A stretch of DNA of 64,000 nucleotides from Acetoanaerobium sticklandii (GCF_000196455.1 NC_014614.1:1100001-1164000), one strand, 5' to 3'. Numbered from the stretch's first letter, positions 9,967 through 20,153 are shown. The notes: a model not told the origin generated them from the letters alone. Made by a program: numbers and translations.

Positions 9967-11169
9967 ATGTTTAAAAAAGAAATGATAGCAATGATATTAG
10001 CAGGAGGACAGGGAAGTAGGCTAGGTATTTTTACAAAAAAACTGGCAAAGCCTGCAGTTCCATTTGGAGGGAAATACAGAATAATTGATTTTCCGCTAAG
10101 TAACTGCTCAAATTCAGGAATAGATACGGTTGGAGTATTAACTCAATACAGACCCCTAATACTAAATACTCATATTGGAATAGGCAGCCCTTGGGATTTG
10201 GATAGAAAAACAGGAGGAGTTTCAATTTTGCCTCCATATATGAATGAAACTGAGGGAAGCTGGTATAGAGGGACGGCTCATGCTATTTATCAAAATATCA
10301 ATTTTATTGAGCAGTACAATCCTGAATATGTACTTATTTTATCGGGAGATCACATCTATAAAATGGACTACAACAAGATGTTAGAGTACCATAAAGAAAG
10401 AAAATCAAAAGCTACTATTGCTGTGCTTGAGGTAACGATAGAAGAAGCTAAGCGCTTTGGAATTATGAATACGACTCCAGACGACAGGATATATGAATTT
10501 GAAGAGAAACCTAAAAAACCAAAGTCAAATTTAGCATCTATGGGTGTTTACATCTTTGATTGGAAGATATTAAGAAATTATCTCACTGATGGTGAAAAAG
10601 ATAAAAGTGCTGACGATTTTGGTAAAGACATAATACCTAAAATGCTAAAAGATGGAATAGATTTATTTGCATATAGATTCAAAGGCTACTGGAAAGATGT
10701 AGGAACAGTAGAAAGTTTATGGGAAGCTAATATGGATTTAATTGACCCTAAAAACCCATTGGATTTGCATGACAATAAATGGAAAATTTACTCAGTAAAT
10801 CCTATTATGCCACCACAATACATTTGTCATGGTGGAAAAGTCAATTATTCCTTAGTTGTAGAGGGATGTATAGTTTGCGGAGAAGTAAACCATAGTGTAT
10901 TATTTTATGGTGTAAAAGTGGGAAGAGGTTCTGTAATAAAAGATTCGGTAATCATGCCAAATGCTATCATTGAAGATAATGTATATATAGAAAGGTCGAT
11001 AATAGGTGAAGGGGTAGTAATAAAATCAGGAACAAAGATTTTTGATGAATCAGGAGAGATTTCACTTATTGAGCAAGGCACAGTAATTAGTCCAGCTAGA
11101 GAAGACAAGCAAAAGCCAAAAGAAGACATATCACTTAGCTTTGAGGAAGAAGGTGCTATTAATGCTTAA
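9967..11169 (+). CDS. glgC: Glucose-1-phosphate adenylyltransferase
   Basis: A 400-residue cytosolic enzyme making ADP-glucose from ATP and glucose-1-phosphate, the committed step of glycogen synthesis. The nucleotide-binding AGGQGSRLG (~12-20) is followed by a KPAVPFGGKYRIIDFPLSN run, a SGDHIYKMDY catalytic segment (~125) and the glucose-1-phosphate motif EEKPKKPKSN (~180). The C-terminal third is a left-handed beta-helix. The ATG at 9967 was chosen because AAGGGG lies 8 bases before it; a GTG at 9958 overlaps that site. First gene of the cluster; its last 8 bases overlap glgD, as in other Gram-positive glgC-glgD pairs, which form a mixed enzyme. Confidence 0.97.
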   Translation: MFKKEMIAMILAGGQGSRLGIFTKKLAKPAVPFGGKYRIIDFPLSNCSNSGIDTVGVLTQYRPLILNTHIGIGSPWDLDRKTGGVSILPPYMNETEGSWYRGTAHAIYQNINFIEQYNPEYVLILSGDHIYKMDYNKMLEYHKERKSKATIAVLEVTIEEAKRFGIMNTTPDDRIYEFEEKPKKPKSNLASMGVYIFDWKILRNYLTDGEKDKSADDFGKDIIPKMLKDGIDLFAYRFKGYWKDVGTVESLWEANMDLIDPKNPLDLHDNKWKIYSVNPIMPPQYICHGGKVNYSLVVEGCIVCGEVNHSVLFYGVKVGRGSVIKDSVIMPNAIIEDNVYIERSIIGEGVVIKSGTKIFDESGEISLIEQGTVISPAREDKQKPKEDISLSFEEEGAINA

Positions 11170-12283
11170 AAATTGTCAAGGAATCATCAATCTTAGTGAA
11201 AATGAATACAATATAAAAAAACTGGTAAATGACAGACCGATAGCATCTATTCCTATAGCAGGAAGATATAGAGTAATAGATTTTGTACTTTCAAATATGG
11301 TAAATGCAGGTATTCAAAATATAGGAGTTTTTACTGATTATAATCACAGGTCTTTATTAGATCATACAAGTAATGGCAAAGCTTGGGATTTGGATAGAAA
11401 GATAGATGGCTTATTTATTTTTTCTCCTAATTTTAATCCTTTTACATCTAGCGTACCTAGAGGAGATATTCATAATTTTTACTCTAATTTGGATTATATC
11501 AAACTAAGCAAACAGGAGTATGTTCTGATATCATCTAGTTATATGATTGCAAATATAGACTTTAAATCAATGTATCAGAACCATATTAAGGATGGAGCTG
11601 ATATTAGTATAGCATATACAAGCGTTCAAAATGCTGACACAGATTTCGAAAGGTGCTATCTATTAAACCTTGGGAAAACTGGAAGAGTAGTATCTGTCGG
11701 AGTCAATATGGGACATAGGAAAACTGCGGACGTATCTATGGAAATTTACCTTATGAAAAAAGAACTACTTTTAGATATTATTATGGATTCCATAGCAAAG
11801 GGTGAGAATTTTTATCTTAACGATGCAATAAATCAATGTATAAATACTCTTAAAATCACTGCATATAAACATAATGGCTATGTAAAATGTATAAACAGCA
11901 TAGAAAAATATTTTGAGGCTAATATGGATTTTTTAAGTACAGAGGTATCTGAAGAAATATTTTATTCAGAAAGAAAAATTTATACTAAGGTCAAGGATGA
12001 ATCTCCTACCTTCTATTCAAAAGAGGCTATAGTTGAAAATTCTTTAATTGCAAATGGATGCATAATAGAAGGTGAAATAAAAAATTCTGTAATTTTTAGA
12101 AGAGTTCACGTAGAAAAAGGAGCAAAAATTGAGAATTCAATAGTAATGCAAAATGGGCTAATTAAATCTAATGCAAACCTACAAAATGTAGTTTTGGATA
12201 AAGGCGTTGTTATATCAGAAAATAAAGAACTAAAAGGGGATAAAAAAGTACCATTGGTGATTGATAAAAATAGAACTATTTAA
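11162..12283 (+). CDS. glgD: GlgD, non-catalytic partner of ADP-glucose pyrophosphorylase
   Basis: A 373-residue relative of GlgC that keeps the overall fold (DRPIASIPIAGRYRVIDF near the start, hexapeptide-type C-terminus) but lacks the AGGQGSRLG nucleotide loop, as expected for the GlgD subunit that modulates GlgC in Firmicutes. The ATG at 11162 follows GAGGAAGAAGGTG and overlaps the glgC stop. An upstream in-frame TTG at 11141 is less likely. It is translationally coupled to glgC. Confidence 0.93.
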   Translation: MLKNCQGIINLSENEYNIKKLVNDRPIASIPIAGRYRVIDFVLSNMVNAGIQNIGVFTDYNHRSLLDHTSNGKAWDLDRKIDGLFIFSPNFNPFTSSVPRGDIHNFYSNLDYIKLSKQEYVLISSSYMIANIDFKSMYQNHIKDGADISIAYTSVQNADTDFERCYLLNLGKTGRVVSVGVNMGHRKTADVSMEIYLMKKELLLDIIMDSIAKGENFYLNDAINQCINTLKITAYKHNGYVKCINSIEKYFEANMDFLSTEVSEEIFYSERKIYTKVKDESPTFYSKEAIVENSLIANGCIIEGEIKNSVIFRRVHVEKGAKIENSIVMQNGLIKSNANLQNVVLDKGVVISENKELKGDKKVPLVIDKNRTI

Positions 12284-12300
12284 TATAGAGGAGGACGATT

Positions 12301-13737
12301 ATGAAAGTTTTGTTTGTAAGTGCAGAGAGCTATCCCTTTATAAAAACTGGGGGGCTGGGAGATGTGGCTTTTGCACTTCCAAAGGCTTTGAAAAGCCTAG
12401 GAGTAGATGTGAGAATTATGCTTCCTAAATATTTACAAATACCAGAATTTTATAAAGATAAGATGGAGCAAGTAGATGTTTTTTCAGTTCCAGTTGGCTG
12501 GAGAAATCAGTACTGTGGAGTACAGCATTTAGAATTTGAAGGCTTAGATTTTTATTTTGTAGACAATGAGTATTACTTTAAAAGAGAAAATGCTTATGGA
12601 TACTTTGATGATGCAGAAAGATTTTCTTTCTTTTCAAGAGCGACAGTTGAATTTGTAAAGCGCATGAATTTTATTCCTGATATAATCCATCTTAATGATT
12701 GGCATACTGCACTTATTCCTGCTTATTTAAAAATGGAAAATTACCAGCATCTAGGGAAAACTAATATCAAAACTGTATTTACAATACACAATCTTCAATA
12801 TCAGGGGGTGTTCTCCAAAGAAGTTTTACATGATGTGGCTGGACTTCCAGAACATATGATGGTTGAAGATGGCTTAGAATTCTACGGTGATGTAAATTTT
12901 ATGAAATCCGCAATTAATTTTTCTGATTATATAACAACAGTTAGTCCTAGCTATGCTGATGAGATAAGGACACCATATTTTGGAGAAAAACTAGATGGGC
13001 TGTTAAATAAAAAATCAAACAAACTTGAGGGAATATTAAACGGTATAGATTACCATATATATTCTCCAACTACTGATACTCACATATTTGAAAATTACGA
13101 CATCAACACTACTGAGAAAAAACTTGAAAATAAGCTCAAGCTCCAAAAAATATTAGGGCTTCCTCAGGATAAAGATGTTATGATGATAGGTATGGTTACT
13201 AGGCTTGTTTCTCAAAAAGGCTTAGATTTAGTTACTCATGTTATGAGAGAGATACTAGATAAAGATATCCAATTTGTACTGCTTGGTACAGGAGATGAAA
13301 AATATCATAGTGTTTTTCATTATTACTCAATGACTTACCCTCAAAAATGTAGCGCTAAATTAGTATTTGACAATACACTTGCTCAGAGGATTTATGCAGG
13401 AGCTGATATGCTGCTCATGCCGTCTCAGTTTGAGCCTTGTGGAATAGGTCAGCTTATTGCTCTTAGATATGGAACTTTGCCACTGGTTAGAGAAACTGGA
13501 GGACTAAAGGATACTGTAATACCATATGATAAAACTACAGTAAAAGGAAATGGGTTTTCCTTTAGTAACTACAATGCTCATGAGATGCTACACGTATTAG
13601 AATATGCCTTGGATGTTTATAAAGATAAGAAAGTATGGAGTCAATTAATTAAAAATGCTATGAACTCTGATTTTAGCTGGGAACACTCAGCTAAGGAATA
13701 TCTTAGGGTATATGATAGTGTTTTAGAGGAGAAGTAG
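12301..13737 (+). CDS. glgA: Glycogen synthase (ADP-glucose, GT5)
   Basis: A 478-residue retaining glycosyltransferase that adds glucose from ADP-glucose to alpha-1,4-glucan. The N-terminal KTGGLGDV (15-22) binds ADP-glucose; HLNDWHTALIPAY (~135) and TIHNLQYQG (~160) are conserved. The C-terminal half carries PSQFEPCGIGQ with the EX7E-type glutamate and RETGGLKDTV. Full family length. GAGGAGG ribosome binding site, 17 bases after glgD; glgP follows 3 bases after its stop. Confidence 0.97.
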   Translation: MKVLFVSAESYPFIKTGGLGDVAFALPKALKSLGVDVRIMLPKYLQIPEFYKDKMEQVDVFSVPVGWRNQYCGVQHLEFEGLDFYFVDNEYYFKRENAYGYFDDAERFSFFSRATVEFVKRMNFIPDIIHLNDWHTALIPAYLKMENYQHLGKTNIKTVFTIHNLQYQGVFSKEVLHDVAGLPEHMMVEDGLEFYGDVNFMKSAINFSDYITTVSPSYADEIRTPYFGEKLDGLLNKKSNKLEGILNGIDYHIYSPTTDTHIFENYDINTTEKKLENKLKLQKILGLPQDKDVMMIGMVTRLVSQKGLDLVTHVMREILDKDIQFVLLGTGDEKYHSVFHYYSMTYPQKCSAKLVFDNTLAQRIYAGADMLLMPSQFEPCGIGQLIALRYGTLPLVRETGGLKDTVIPYDKTTVKGNGFSFSNYNAHEMLHVLEYALDVYKDKKVWSQLIKNAMNSDFSWEHSAKEYLRVYDSVLEEK

Positions 13738-13740
13738 AAT

Positions 13741-16173
13741 ATGTATTTGACAAAAGAACAGGTAAAGAAAGATATCGAAGCTAAAATACTGAGCTTATTT
13801 GCAGTGGATATAACGGATGCTACTGGTCAGCAGGTATTTGTAGCACTAGGCAATCTTATAAGAGATTACTGTGCAAGAGGCTGGGTTGATACAAATAAAA
13901 CTTATGAAAAATATAAAGAAAAACAGGTATATTATTTTTCTATAGAGTTTTTGCTGGGGAAAATGCTCAAAGCAAATCTATTGAATTTAGGGATATTAGA
14001 TGTCTGTGATGATGCGATTTCTGAGATGGGCTTTGATTTAGATGAAATTCAAAGCTACGAACCAGAACCTGGGCTTGGCAATGGTGGACTTGGAAGATTA
14101 GCAGCTTGCTTTTTAGACTCAATGGCAGCTCTAGCAATCCCAGGACATGGTTGTGGGATTAGATATAAATATGGACTTTTTGAGCAGAAATTTATAGATG
14201 GATATCAAGTTGAAGTTCCTGAAAATTGGCTTAGAGAAGGTAATGTATGGGAAGTAAGAAAACCAGACAAAGCGGTTCTAGTTAAATTTAAGGGCGAGCT
14301 TGATATAAAAGAAGAAGAAGGAAAATTTAAAGTAACTCATAAAAATTATGAACCTGTTCTTGCAGTTCCATATGATACTCCAGTTATTGGATTTGATAAT
14401 AATACGGTAAACAATCTTAGATTATTTAGTGCTGAAATGCCATCAGACGATTTTGACCTTGCTCAGATTAGTCATGGAGATTATAAAAAAGCACTAGACT
14501 ATAAGTACTCTGTTGAGTCTATATCACAGGTATTATATCCAGATGATTCTAGCGAAGAAGGTAAGACTCTAAGACTAAAACAGGAGTACTTTATGGTATC
14601 AGCTGGGGTGCAGAGCATAATACGAAGATATAAGAAGTTGAATTTACCAATAGAAGAGTTTAATGAAAAGGTGTCTATTCATATAAATGATACTCATCCT
14701 GCCCTTTGTATACCAGAGCTTATGCGTATACTTTTAGACGAATATTATTTGTCTTGGGATAAAGCATGGGAAATCACTACTTTGACTATGTCATACACTA
14801 ATCACACAATACTTAGCGAGGCTTTAGAAACATGGTCATCTGATTTAATGAGAAATTTACTTCCGAGAATTTATATGATAATAGAAGAAATTAACAGAAG
14901 ATTTTGCGAGCAGCTCATAAAACTAAACCCAGATAACCAAGATAAAATTAACGCTATGGCAATTATAGCTCATTCTACTGTTAGAATGGCAAATCTTGCC
15001 ATAGTTGGAAGTCATAGTACAAATGGAGTAGCAAAGCTTCATACTGAAATCTTGAAAAATAGAGAGCTAAATAATTTCTATCAGATGTATCCTGCTAGAT
15101 TTAATAATAAAACCAATGGGATAACTCATAGAAGATGGCTTATGCTTGCAAATCCAAATCTTAGTAATCTAGTGACGGAAACTATAGGTGATATATGGAA
15201 GAGAGTTCCTACAGATTTGATTAAGCTTAAAGAATATAATGAAGACTCAGCTTTTTTATCAAAAATAGAGCAGATAAAGTATGATAATAAAGTTAAGCTA
15301 GCGGATGTGATTCTTAAAAATAATGAAATTATTGTAGATCCAAGTTCGATATTTGATGTCCAAGTTAAACGTCTTCATGCATATAAAAGGCAGCTGATGA
15401 ATGCTCTTCACATACTTCATCTATACCATAGAATAATTGAAGATTCTAGCTATGACATGCATCCTAGGACATTTATATTTGGAGCTAAAGCAGCTCCAGG
15501 ATATTATCTAGCAAAAAAAATTATTAAGTTTATAAACTCTATAGCAGATATGATAAATAATGACCCAAGAGTCAAGGGAAAATTAAAGATAGTATTCATG
15601 GAGAACTACTCTGTTACTCTAGCTCAAAGTATAATTCCTGCTGCAGATGTAAGTGAGCAGATTTCTACTGCTTCAAAAGAAGCTTCTGGAACAGGAAATA
15701 TGAAATTTATGATGAATGGAGCAGTTACTTTAGCAACTATGGATGGAGCTAATGTAGAAATATTTAATGAAGTGGGAAATGATAATATAGTTATTTTTGG
15801 ACTTACGGCCAAAGAGGTTTTATCTCATGAGATGAACAATGATTATAAATCTGTAGATATATATCATAGAGACCATGCTCTACGAAGGGTAATTGATGAT
15901 CTAATCAATGGATTTATTCCAGGCTTTAGTGTGGATGATGGCTTAGATATATATCACCATCTTATAACACACAATGATTCTTTTTTTGTATTAAGAGATT
16001 TCAAGGAATACTCGCTAGCTCACCAGAAAATAGATTCTCTTTATAAGAAAAAAGATACCTGGAATAAAATGTGTGTAGATAACATAGCTTCATCAGGTCA
16101 ATTTACAAGTGATAGAACAATAACCTCATATGCTAACGGTATTTGGAGCACTAGAATAGGTGAACATTTCTAG
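13741..16173 (+). CDS. glgP: Glycogen/starch phosphorylase (GT35)
   Basis: An 810-residue cytosolic phosphorylase releasing glucose-1-phosphate from alpha-1,4-glucan ends. Conserved stretches include YFSIEFLLGKML, GLGNGGLGRLAACFLDS (~115-131), VKRLHAYKRQ (~541) and the pyridoxal phosphate region EASGTGNMKFMMNG (~645-658) with the Schiff-base lysine. Full length for the family. It is next to the synthetic genes, so storage and breakdown are encoded together, as in Clostridioides difficile. The next gene starts about 15 bases downstream. Confidence 0.97.
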   Translation: MYLTKEQVKKDIEAKILSLFAVDITDATGQQVFVALGNLIRDYCARGWVDTNKTYEKYKEKQVYYFSIEFLLGKMLKANLLNLGILDVCDDAISEMGFDLDEIQSYEPEPGLGNGGLGRLAACFLDSMAALAIPGHGCGIRYKYGLFEQKFIDGYQVEVPENWLREGNVWEVRKPDKAVLVKFKGELDIKEEEGKFKVTHKNYEPVLAVPYDTPVIGFDNNTVNNLRLFSAEMPSDDFDLAQISHGDYKKALDYKYSVESISQVLYPDDSSEEGKTLRLKQEYFMVSAGVQSIIRRYKKLNLPIEEFNEKVSIHINDTHPALCIPELMRILLDEYYLSWDKAWEITTLTMSYTNHTILSEALETWSSDLMRNLLPRIYMIIEEINRRFCEQLIKLNPDNQDKINAMAIIAHSTVRMANLAIVGSHSTNGVAKLHTEILKNRELNNFYQMYPARFNNKTNGITHRRWLMLANPNLSNLVTETIGDIWKRVPTDLIKLKEYNEDSAFLSKIEQIKYDNKVKLADVILKNNEIIVDPSSIFDVQVKRLHAYKRQLMNALHILHLYHRIIEDSSYDMHPRTFIFGAKAAPGYYLAKKIIKFINSIADMINNDPRVKGKLKIVFMENYSVTLAQSIIPAADVSEQISTASKEASGTGNMKFMMNGAVTLATMDGANVEIFNEVGNDNIVIFGLTAKEVLSHEMNNDYKSVDIYHRDHALRRVIDDLINGFIPGFSVDDGLDIYHHLITHNDSFFVLRDFKEYSLAHQKIDSLYKKKDTWNKMCVDNIASSGQFTSDRTITSYANGIWSTRIGEHF

Positions 16174-16188
16174 GAGGGAGTGAATGAT

Positions 16189-18063
16189 ATGAAGCCTGCC
16201 TCTGACATAGGACTTTATTTTGATTCATGGGACGAAACTTTTAAAAAACCTTTTGGAGCAATTGAAAGAAATTCAAAAGTAGATTTTAAAATATCCTTCG
16301 AACCTACAATTTCGAGTAAAATAAATAGAATAGACATGGAACTTTTCTATGAAGATAAGAAAATGTTTATAGAAATGAACTATGACAGTGAGTTTTATTA
16401 TATAAGCTGGAAGTTTGAACATATAGGGCTTTATTTTTATAGATTTGTAATTTATATAGACCACCATAGATACTTTCTTGGACCAGAGTATTTAGCGACT
16501 GGAGGGCTAGCGTTAATTTATGAAGATGAAAAGGCTCCATCATACCAGCTTACTGTTCATGGAAAAATAGAAAAGGTCCCAGAATTTTATAGTGAAGGGA
16601 CTGTTTATCAGATTTTTGTAGATAGATTTTCAAATGGAAATGAAAACGGCCAGCTATTAGATATAAAGCCAAATAGCTATATATATTCATCTTGGGAGGA
16701 CACACCTTCCTACATAAAAGGACCAAATGGAGAGATACTAAGATGGGATTTTTATGGAGGAAATCTAAAAGGAGTAATAGATAAGCTGGATTATCTGAAG
16801 CAGCTTGGTGTAACTTGTATTTATCTGAATCCAATTTTTTTAGCAAGAAGTTGCCACAAATATGATACAGCAGATTATTCAAAAATTGATTCCATGTTTG
16901 GAGATGAAGAGCTTTTTAAAGAGCTAATAGAAAAAGCTAAAAATAAGAATATATATATTATTTTAGATGGAGTATTTAGTCATACGGGTAGTGATAGTAT
17001 TTATTTTAATAAGTACAATAGTTTTTCTAGTGTAGGAGCTTATCAATCCAAAGAATCTAAGTACTTCAGCTGGTTTAAATTTAAAAATCATCCAGAAAGC
17101 TATGATTCGTGGTGGGGGATAGGTGATTTGCCAAATGTAAATGAAATGGAGCCCTCGTATCTTGAGTTTATAACAGGTGAAGAAGGAATAGTAGCCAAGT
17201 GGATGAAAATGGGAATTAAGGGTTTCAGACTAGATGTAGCAGATGAACTTCCAGAGGAATTTATTAAGATTCTTAGAAAAAGAATGAAATCAATAGACAA
17301 GGATAGTGTACTTTTAGGTGAAGTTTGGGAAGATGCAACAAATAAAATATCATATGGAGAAAGAAGACAGTACATGCTAGGAGAGTCACTAGATTCTGTA
17401 ACTGCATATCCATATAGAAGAACTTTGTTTAATTTTATAAACAGAGAAATAAGTGCTCAGACATTTTATAATATTTGTACTATGTTCAAAGAAAACTATC
17501 CTAAGGAATACTACAAGTCAGCTCTAAAAATGATAGGAAGCCATGATGTTCAAAGGGCAATGACTGAGCTTGGAAGTGAAAAGAAATTTTTACTTGCAGT
17601 TACAATGCAGCTACTTTTTTTAGGTCCTGTTCTTATTTATTATGGAGATGAAGTTGGGCTCACTGGTGGAAAAGACCCTGAAAACAGAGCCACCTATCCA
17701 TGGGATTCATATGAGCACCTAGGGTTTAAATATGAATACAAAACCAATCCTAGAAAAAATCTTAATGTTTTTAACCATTATAAAAAAATTCTTGAAATTA
17801 GAAAAAACGAGTCTGTCATAAAAAAAGGTAATGTTAGCTATTTGGTTCTTTCGAATAGATCAATAGCGTATAGAAGATTTGATGATAAAAACGAAATCTT
17901 TGTGATTGCAAACAGCTCGGAGCTTTCAGAGGAAGTTATTATCGAGACAAATTCTAAAAAATATGTTGATTTATTAACAGGTGAAGAACTTTTTGTAACT
18001 GGGGATAGATTAGAGCTTATTATCGAGGGAGAATCTTCAAGAATTATAAAAAGAATGCAATAA
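16189..18063 (+). CDS. GH13 alpha-glucanase (neopullulanase/cyclomaltodextrinase type)
   Basis: A 624-residue GH13 enzyme with an N-terminal beta-sandwich of CBM34 type (~1-120) and a catalytic barrel starting near YQIFVDRFSNGN. Catalytic residues are seen in GFRLDVADE (nucleophile Asp ~350), LLGEVWED (acid Glu ~378) and IGSHDVQR (Asp ~453). No signal peptide is present, so it acts in the cytosol. Together with GlgP it likely removes branches or degrades maltodextrins; no glgX or glgB is nearby. The ATG at 16189 lies 10 bases after AGGAGGG; the GTG at 16180 is too close to that site. Confidence 0.9.
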   Translation: MKPASDIGLYFDSWDETFKKPFGAIERNSKVDFKISFEPTISSKINRIDMELFYEDKKMFIEMNYDSEFYYISWKFEHIGLYFYRFVIYIDHHRYFLGPEYLATGGLALIYEDEKAPSYQLTVHGKIEKVPEFYSEGTVYQIFVDRFSNGNENGQLLDIKPNSYIYSSWEDTPSYIKGPNGEILRWDFYGGNLKGVIDKLDYLKQLGVTCIYLNPIFLARSCHKYDTADYSKIDSMFGDEELFKELIEKAKNKNIYIILDGVFSHTGSDSIYFNKYNSFSSVGAYQSKESKYFSWFKFKNHPESYDSWWGIGDLPNVNEMEPSYLEFITGEEGIVAKWMKMGIKGFRLDVADELPEEFIKILRKRMKSIDKDSVLLGEVWEDATNKISYGERRQYMLGESLDSVTAYPYRRTLFNFINREISAQTFYNICTMFKENYPKEYYKSALKMIGSHDVQRAMTELGSEKKFLLAVTMQLLFLGPVLIYYGDEVGLTGGKDPENRATYPWDSYEHLGFKYEYKTNPRKNLNVFNHYKKILEIRKNESVIKKGNVSYLVLSNRSIAYRRFDDKNEIFVIANSSELSEEVIIETNSKKYVDLLTGEELFVTGDRLELIIEGESSRIIKRMQ

Positions 18064-18120
18064 AAATTAGGCATATAATAACCCATTAGGGTAACTTAAC
18101 TTTGGATTTATTAACAATAA

Positions 18121-18153
18121 AAAGGCACTAAATAGGAAACTATTAGTGCCTTT
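18121..18153 (+). terminator. Terminator of the glycogen cluster
   Basis: AAAGGCACTAAATAG pairs with CTATTAGTGCCTTT around a GAAA loop, 57 bases after the amylase stop. The T run after it is broken, so some read-through is possible. Confidence 0.7.
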
Positions 18154-18168
18154 AAGTCTTATTTATGT

Positions 18169-18174
18169 TATAAT
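18169..18174 (+). promoter_or_regulatory. -10 box before the DEAD-box helicase gene
   Basis: A perfect TATAAT within TTATGTTATAATATAAAG. The transcript would begin near 18181, which excludes useful translation from the ATG at 18183 and supports the start at 18210. No clear -35 box. Confidence 0.5.
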
Positions 18175-18209
18175 ATAAAGTCATGATAATAGAAGGAGAA
18201 AAATATAAT

Positions 18210-19481
18210 ATGAGAACATTTTACGATTTAGGTATTAATACAGATAATATAGATAAACTGAGAAATATGTATATTACTAAACCAACAAAAATTCAAGAAC
18301 AGGCTATTCCTCTTATTCTTAAGGGAAAGGATATAATTGGAAAAGCGCAAACAGGAACAGGAAAAACCTTGGCATTTGTGTTACCTTTAATTCAAATGCT
18401 AGATGAAAATATATCTATACCTCAAGTACTTATATTAACACCTACAAGAGAATTGGCACTTCAGATTACTACTGTTGTTGAAGAATTGCTTAAGGACTCG
18501 GCTTTTGATGTGGTATCAGTTTATGGAGGCCATGATGTTGAAAAGCAAAAGAACCAATTAAAAAACAATGCACAATTTGTAGTAGGTACGCCAGGTAGAA
18601 TTTTGGATCACATAAGAGAAGGCAGCATAAACTTCAAAAATCTAAAGCATGTAGTAATAGATGAAGCTGACCAGATGATGGCATTTGGATTTATGGAGGA
18701 TCTTGATTTACTTTTTGATAAGACTCCACAAAAAATTCAAAAGATGATTTTCTCTGCTACTATTCCTGATATGATAAGAAAGCTAGCAAGAAAAATAATG
18801 AATAATGCTATTAATATAGATATAGACCCAGAGAGCGTAGTAATTGACAATATAAGACAAGTTGTAGTCAGAACAACGGAAGAAAGAAGACTTCAATCAT
18901 TAGAAATGGCATTAAAAGAATTTAAACCATTTATGGCTATGATATTTTGTAAATCAAAAGAAAGAGCCAATGAACTTTATGACAATATGGTAAATCTTAG
19001 ATACGATGTAGAAATCTTACATGGAGATTTTTCGCAAAACAAGCGTGAAAATATAATGAAACGATTTAGAGAACTGAAATTTCCTTTTCTTGTAACTACA
19101 GATATTTCAGCTAGAGGAATGGATATAGATGGAATAACTCATGTATTCAATTACGATATTCCAAGACAAATAGAATACTATATTCATAGAGTAGGAAGAA
19201 CAGGTAGAGCAGGAGAAAAGGGGATTGCAGTTTCATTTGTAGCTGATAAAGAAGTAGAGCAAATGAAAAAAATTCAAAAGACAGTTGGAATTTCTATTCC
19301 TGAAGTATATGATAGAAGTTCTGATGAAAGAAAAAGAATGAATATAGAAACCTTATTAGAGGGAAAAGTTAAAACTAAAGAAGTTAGATATAGAAAAACT
19401 ACTAAATCTAAGCCTTCATTAGTAAATGCAAGAAAAAGCGGGAAAAAAAGAACAAACCCAAGAAAAGGCTCATCTAAATAA
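18210..19481 (+). CDS. DEAD-box ATP-dependent RNA helicase
   Basis: A 423-residue RNA helicase. In order: Q motif KPTKIQEQAIP, Walker A AQTGTGKT (~45-52), PTRELA, TPGR, Walker B DEAD (~150), SAT (~180), then the second domain ending in HRVGRTGR (~325). A short lysine/arginine-rich tail (KTKEVRYRKTTKSK and on) fits RNA binding, as in CshA/CshB-type enzymes involved in ribosome assembly and mRNA turnover. ATG at 18210 chosen for AAGGAG 11 bases upstream; an in-frame ATG at 18183 has no such site and lies at the predicted transcript start. Confidence 0.93.
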   Translation: MRTFYDLGINTDNIDKLRNMYITKPTKIQEQAIPLILKGKDIIGKAQTGTGKTLAFVLPLIQMLDENISIPQVLILTPTRELALQITTVVEELLKDSAFDVVSVYGGHDVEKQKNQLKNNAQFVVGTPGRILDHIREGSINFKNLKHVVIDEADQMMAFGFMEDLDLLFDKTPQKIQKMIFSATIPDMIRKLARKIMNNAINIDIDPESVVIDNIRQVVVRTTEERRLQSLEMALKEFKPFMAMIFCKSKERANELYDNMVNLRYDVEILHGDFSQNKRENIMKRFRELKFPFLVTTDISARGMDIDGITHVFNYDIPRQIEYYIHRVGRTGRAGEKGIAVSFVADKEVEQMKKIQKTVGISIPEVYDRSSDERKRMNIETLLEGKVKTKEVRYRKTTKSKPSLVNARKSGKKRTNPRKGSSK

Positions 19482-19567
19482 AAAGTATTAGGTTACAAAT
19501 AAGAATTTAGCCTAATTAAGCAATGTAGATTGCTAGTTGGTTCTAGAAGCCTTATTATATAAAACAA

Positions 19568-19608
19568 TAAAAATCTCGATAACCAAATAAGGGCTATCGA
19601 GATTTTTT
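19568..19608 (+). terminator. Terminator after helicase gene
   Basis: AAATCTCGATA and TATCGAGATTT form an 11-bp stem followed by T residues. It lies between two converging genes (helicase on plus, PilZ protein on minus) and may stop both. Confidence 0.85.
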
Positions 19609-19676
19609 AGTTATTACGAATCTAACATGATTTCTTGGATTCATTAGAAATATTTAATTGCAAAATTTTGAAGCTT

Positions 19677-20021
19677 CTATTGCTTTTGAACTTCTGCATA
19701 CTCATTTATTATGAGTGCTAAATTATCAGCCAATCCTACAAACTCACATCCGTAGTTATAGCCATCTTCTATATCTGTTTTTCTAACTATTCGAAGAACT
19801 GTCAAAAAATGTCTGTTTTCATCAAAAGAAATTTCAGCATCGAAATAAAAATCGATAGGCAAATCTGCTTTTGAGTAAAAACCAACACCTCTAGGAGATA
19901 TATCGTAAACAGTTATTTCAGCATCCAAATTCTCAATTTTAGTATTGTTTTGTTTGAAAAGGGAATCTACTACTAAACTTACTTTAAATGGTATACGATT
20001 ATGTTTTCTTCTATCTTCCAT
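19677..20021 (-). CDS. PilZ-domain protein (probable c-di-GMP receptor)
   Basis: A 114-residue single-domain protein. The two PilZ c-di-GMP contact motifs are present: RRKHNR near the N-terminus (RxxxR) and DISPRGVGF (D/NxSxxG) about 40 residues later. By family it binds c-di-GMP and alters a partner protein; the partner cannot be told from context. ATG at 20021 lies 8 bases from AAGGGG on the minus strand (20030-20035); a GTG at 20030 overlaps that site. Single-gene unit. Confidence 0.88.
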   Translation of the reverse strand: MEDRRKHNRIPFKVSLVVDSLFKQNNTKIENLDAEITVYDISPRGVGFYSKADLPIDFYFDAEISFDENRHFLTVLRIVRKTDIEDGYNYGCEFVGLADNLALIINEYAEVQKQ

Positions 20022-20144
20022 CTTTTTCACCCCTTACTAAAGACAATTGAATTGATATTAATTATAACCAAAATTGAATTTATATCAAGTATTAATTTTT
20101 ATAGTATATTTTTACCCTTTTTTTACCTAAATAAAAACCCAAGG

Positions 20145-20153
20145 TGATATAAT
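20145..20153 (+). promoter_or_regulatory. Extended -10 promoter of the transglutaminase-like gene
   Basis: TGATATAAT is a perfect extended -10 (TGnTATAAT), 67 bases before the start at 20220. Extended -10 promoters need little or no -35 box. Confidence 0.6.
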
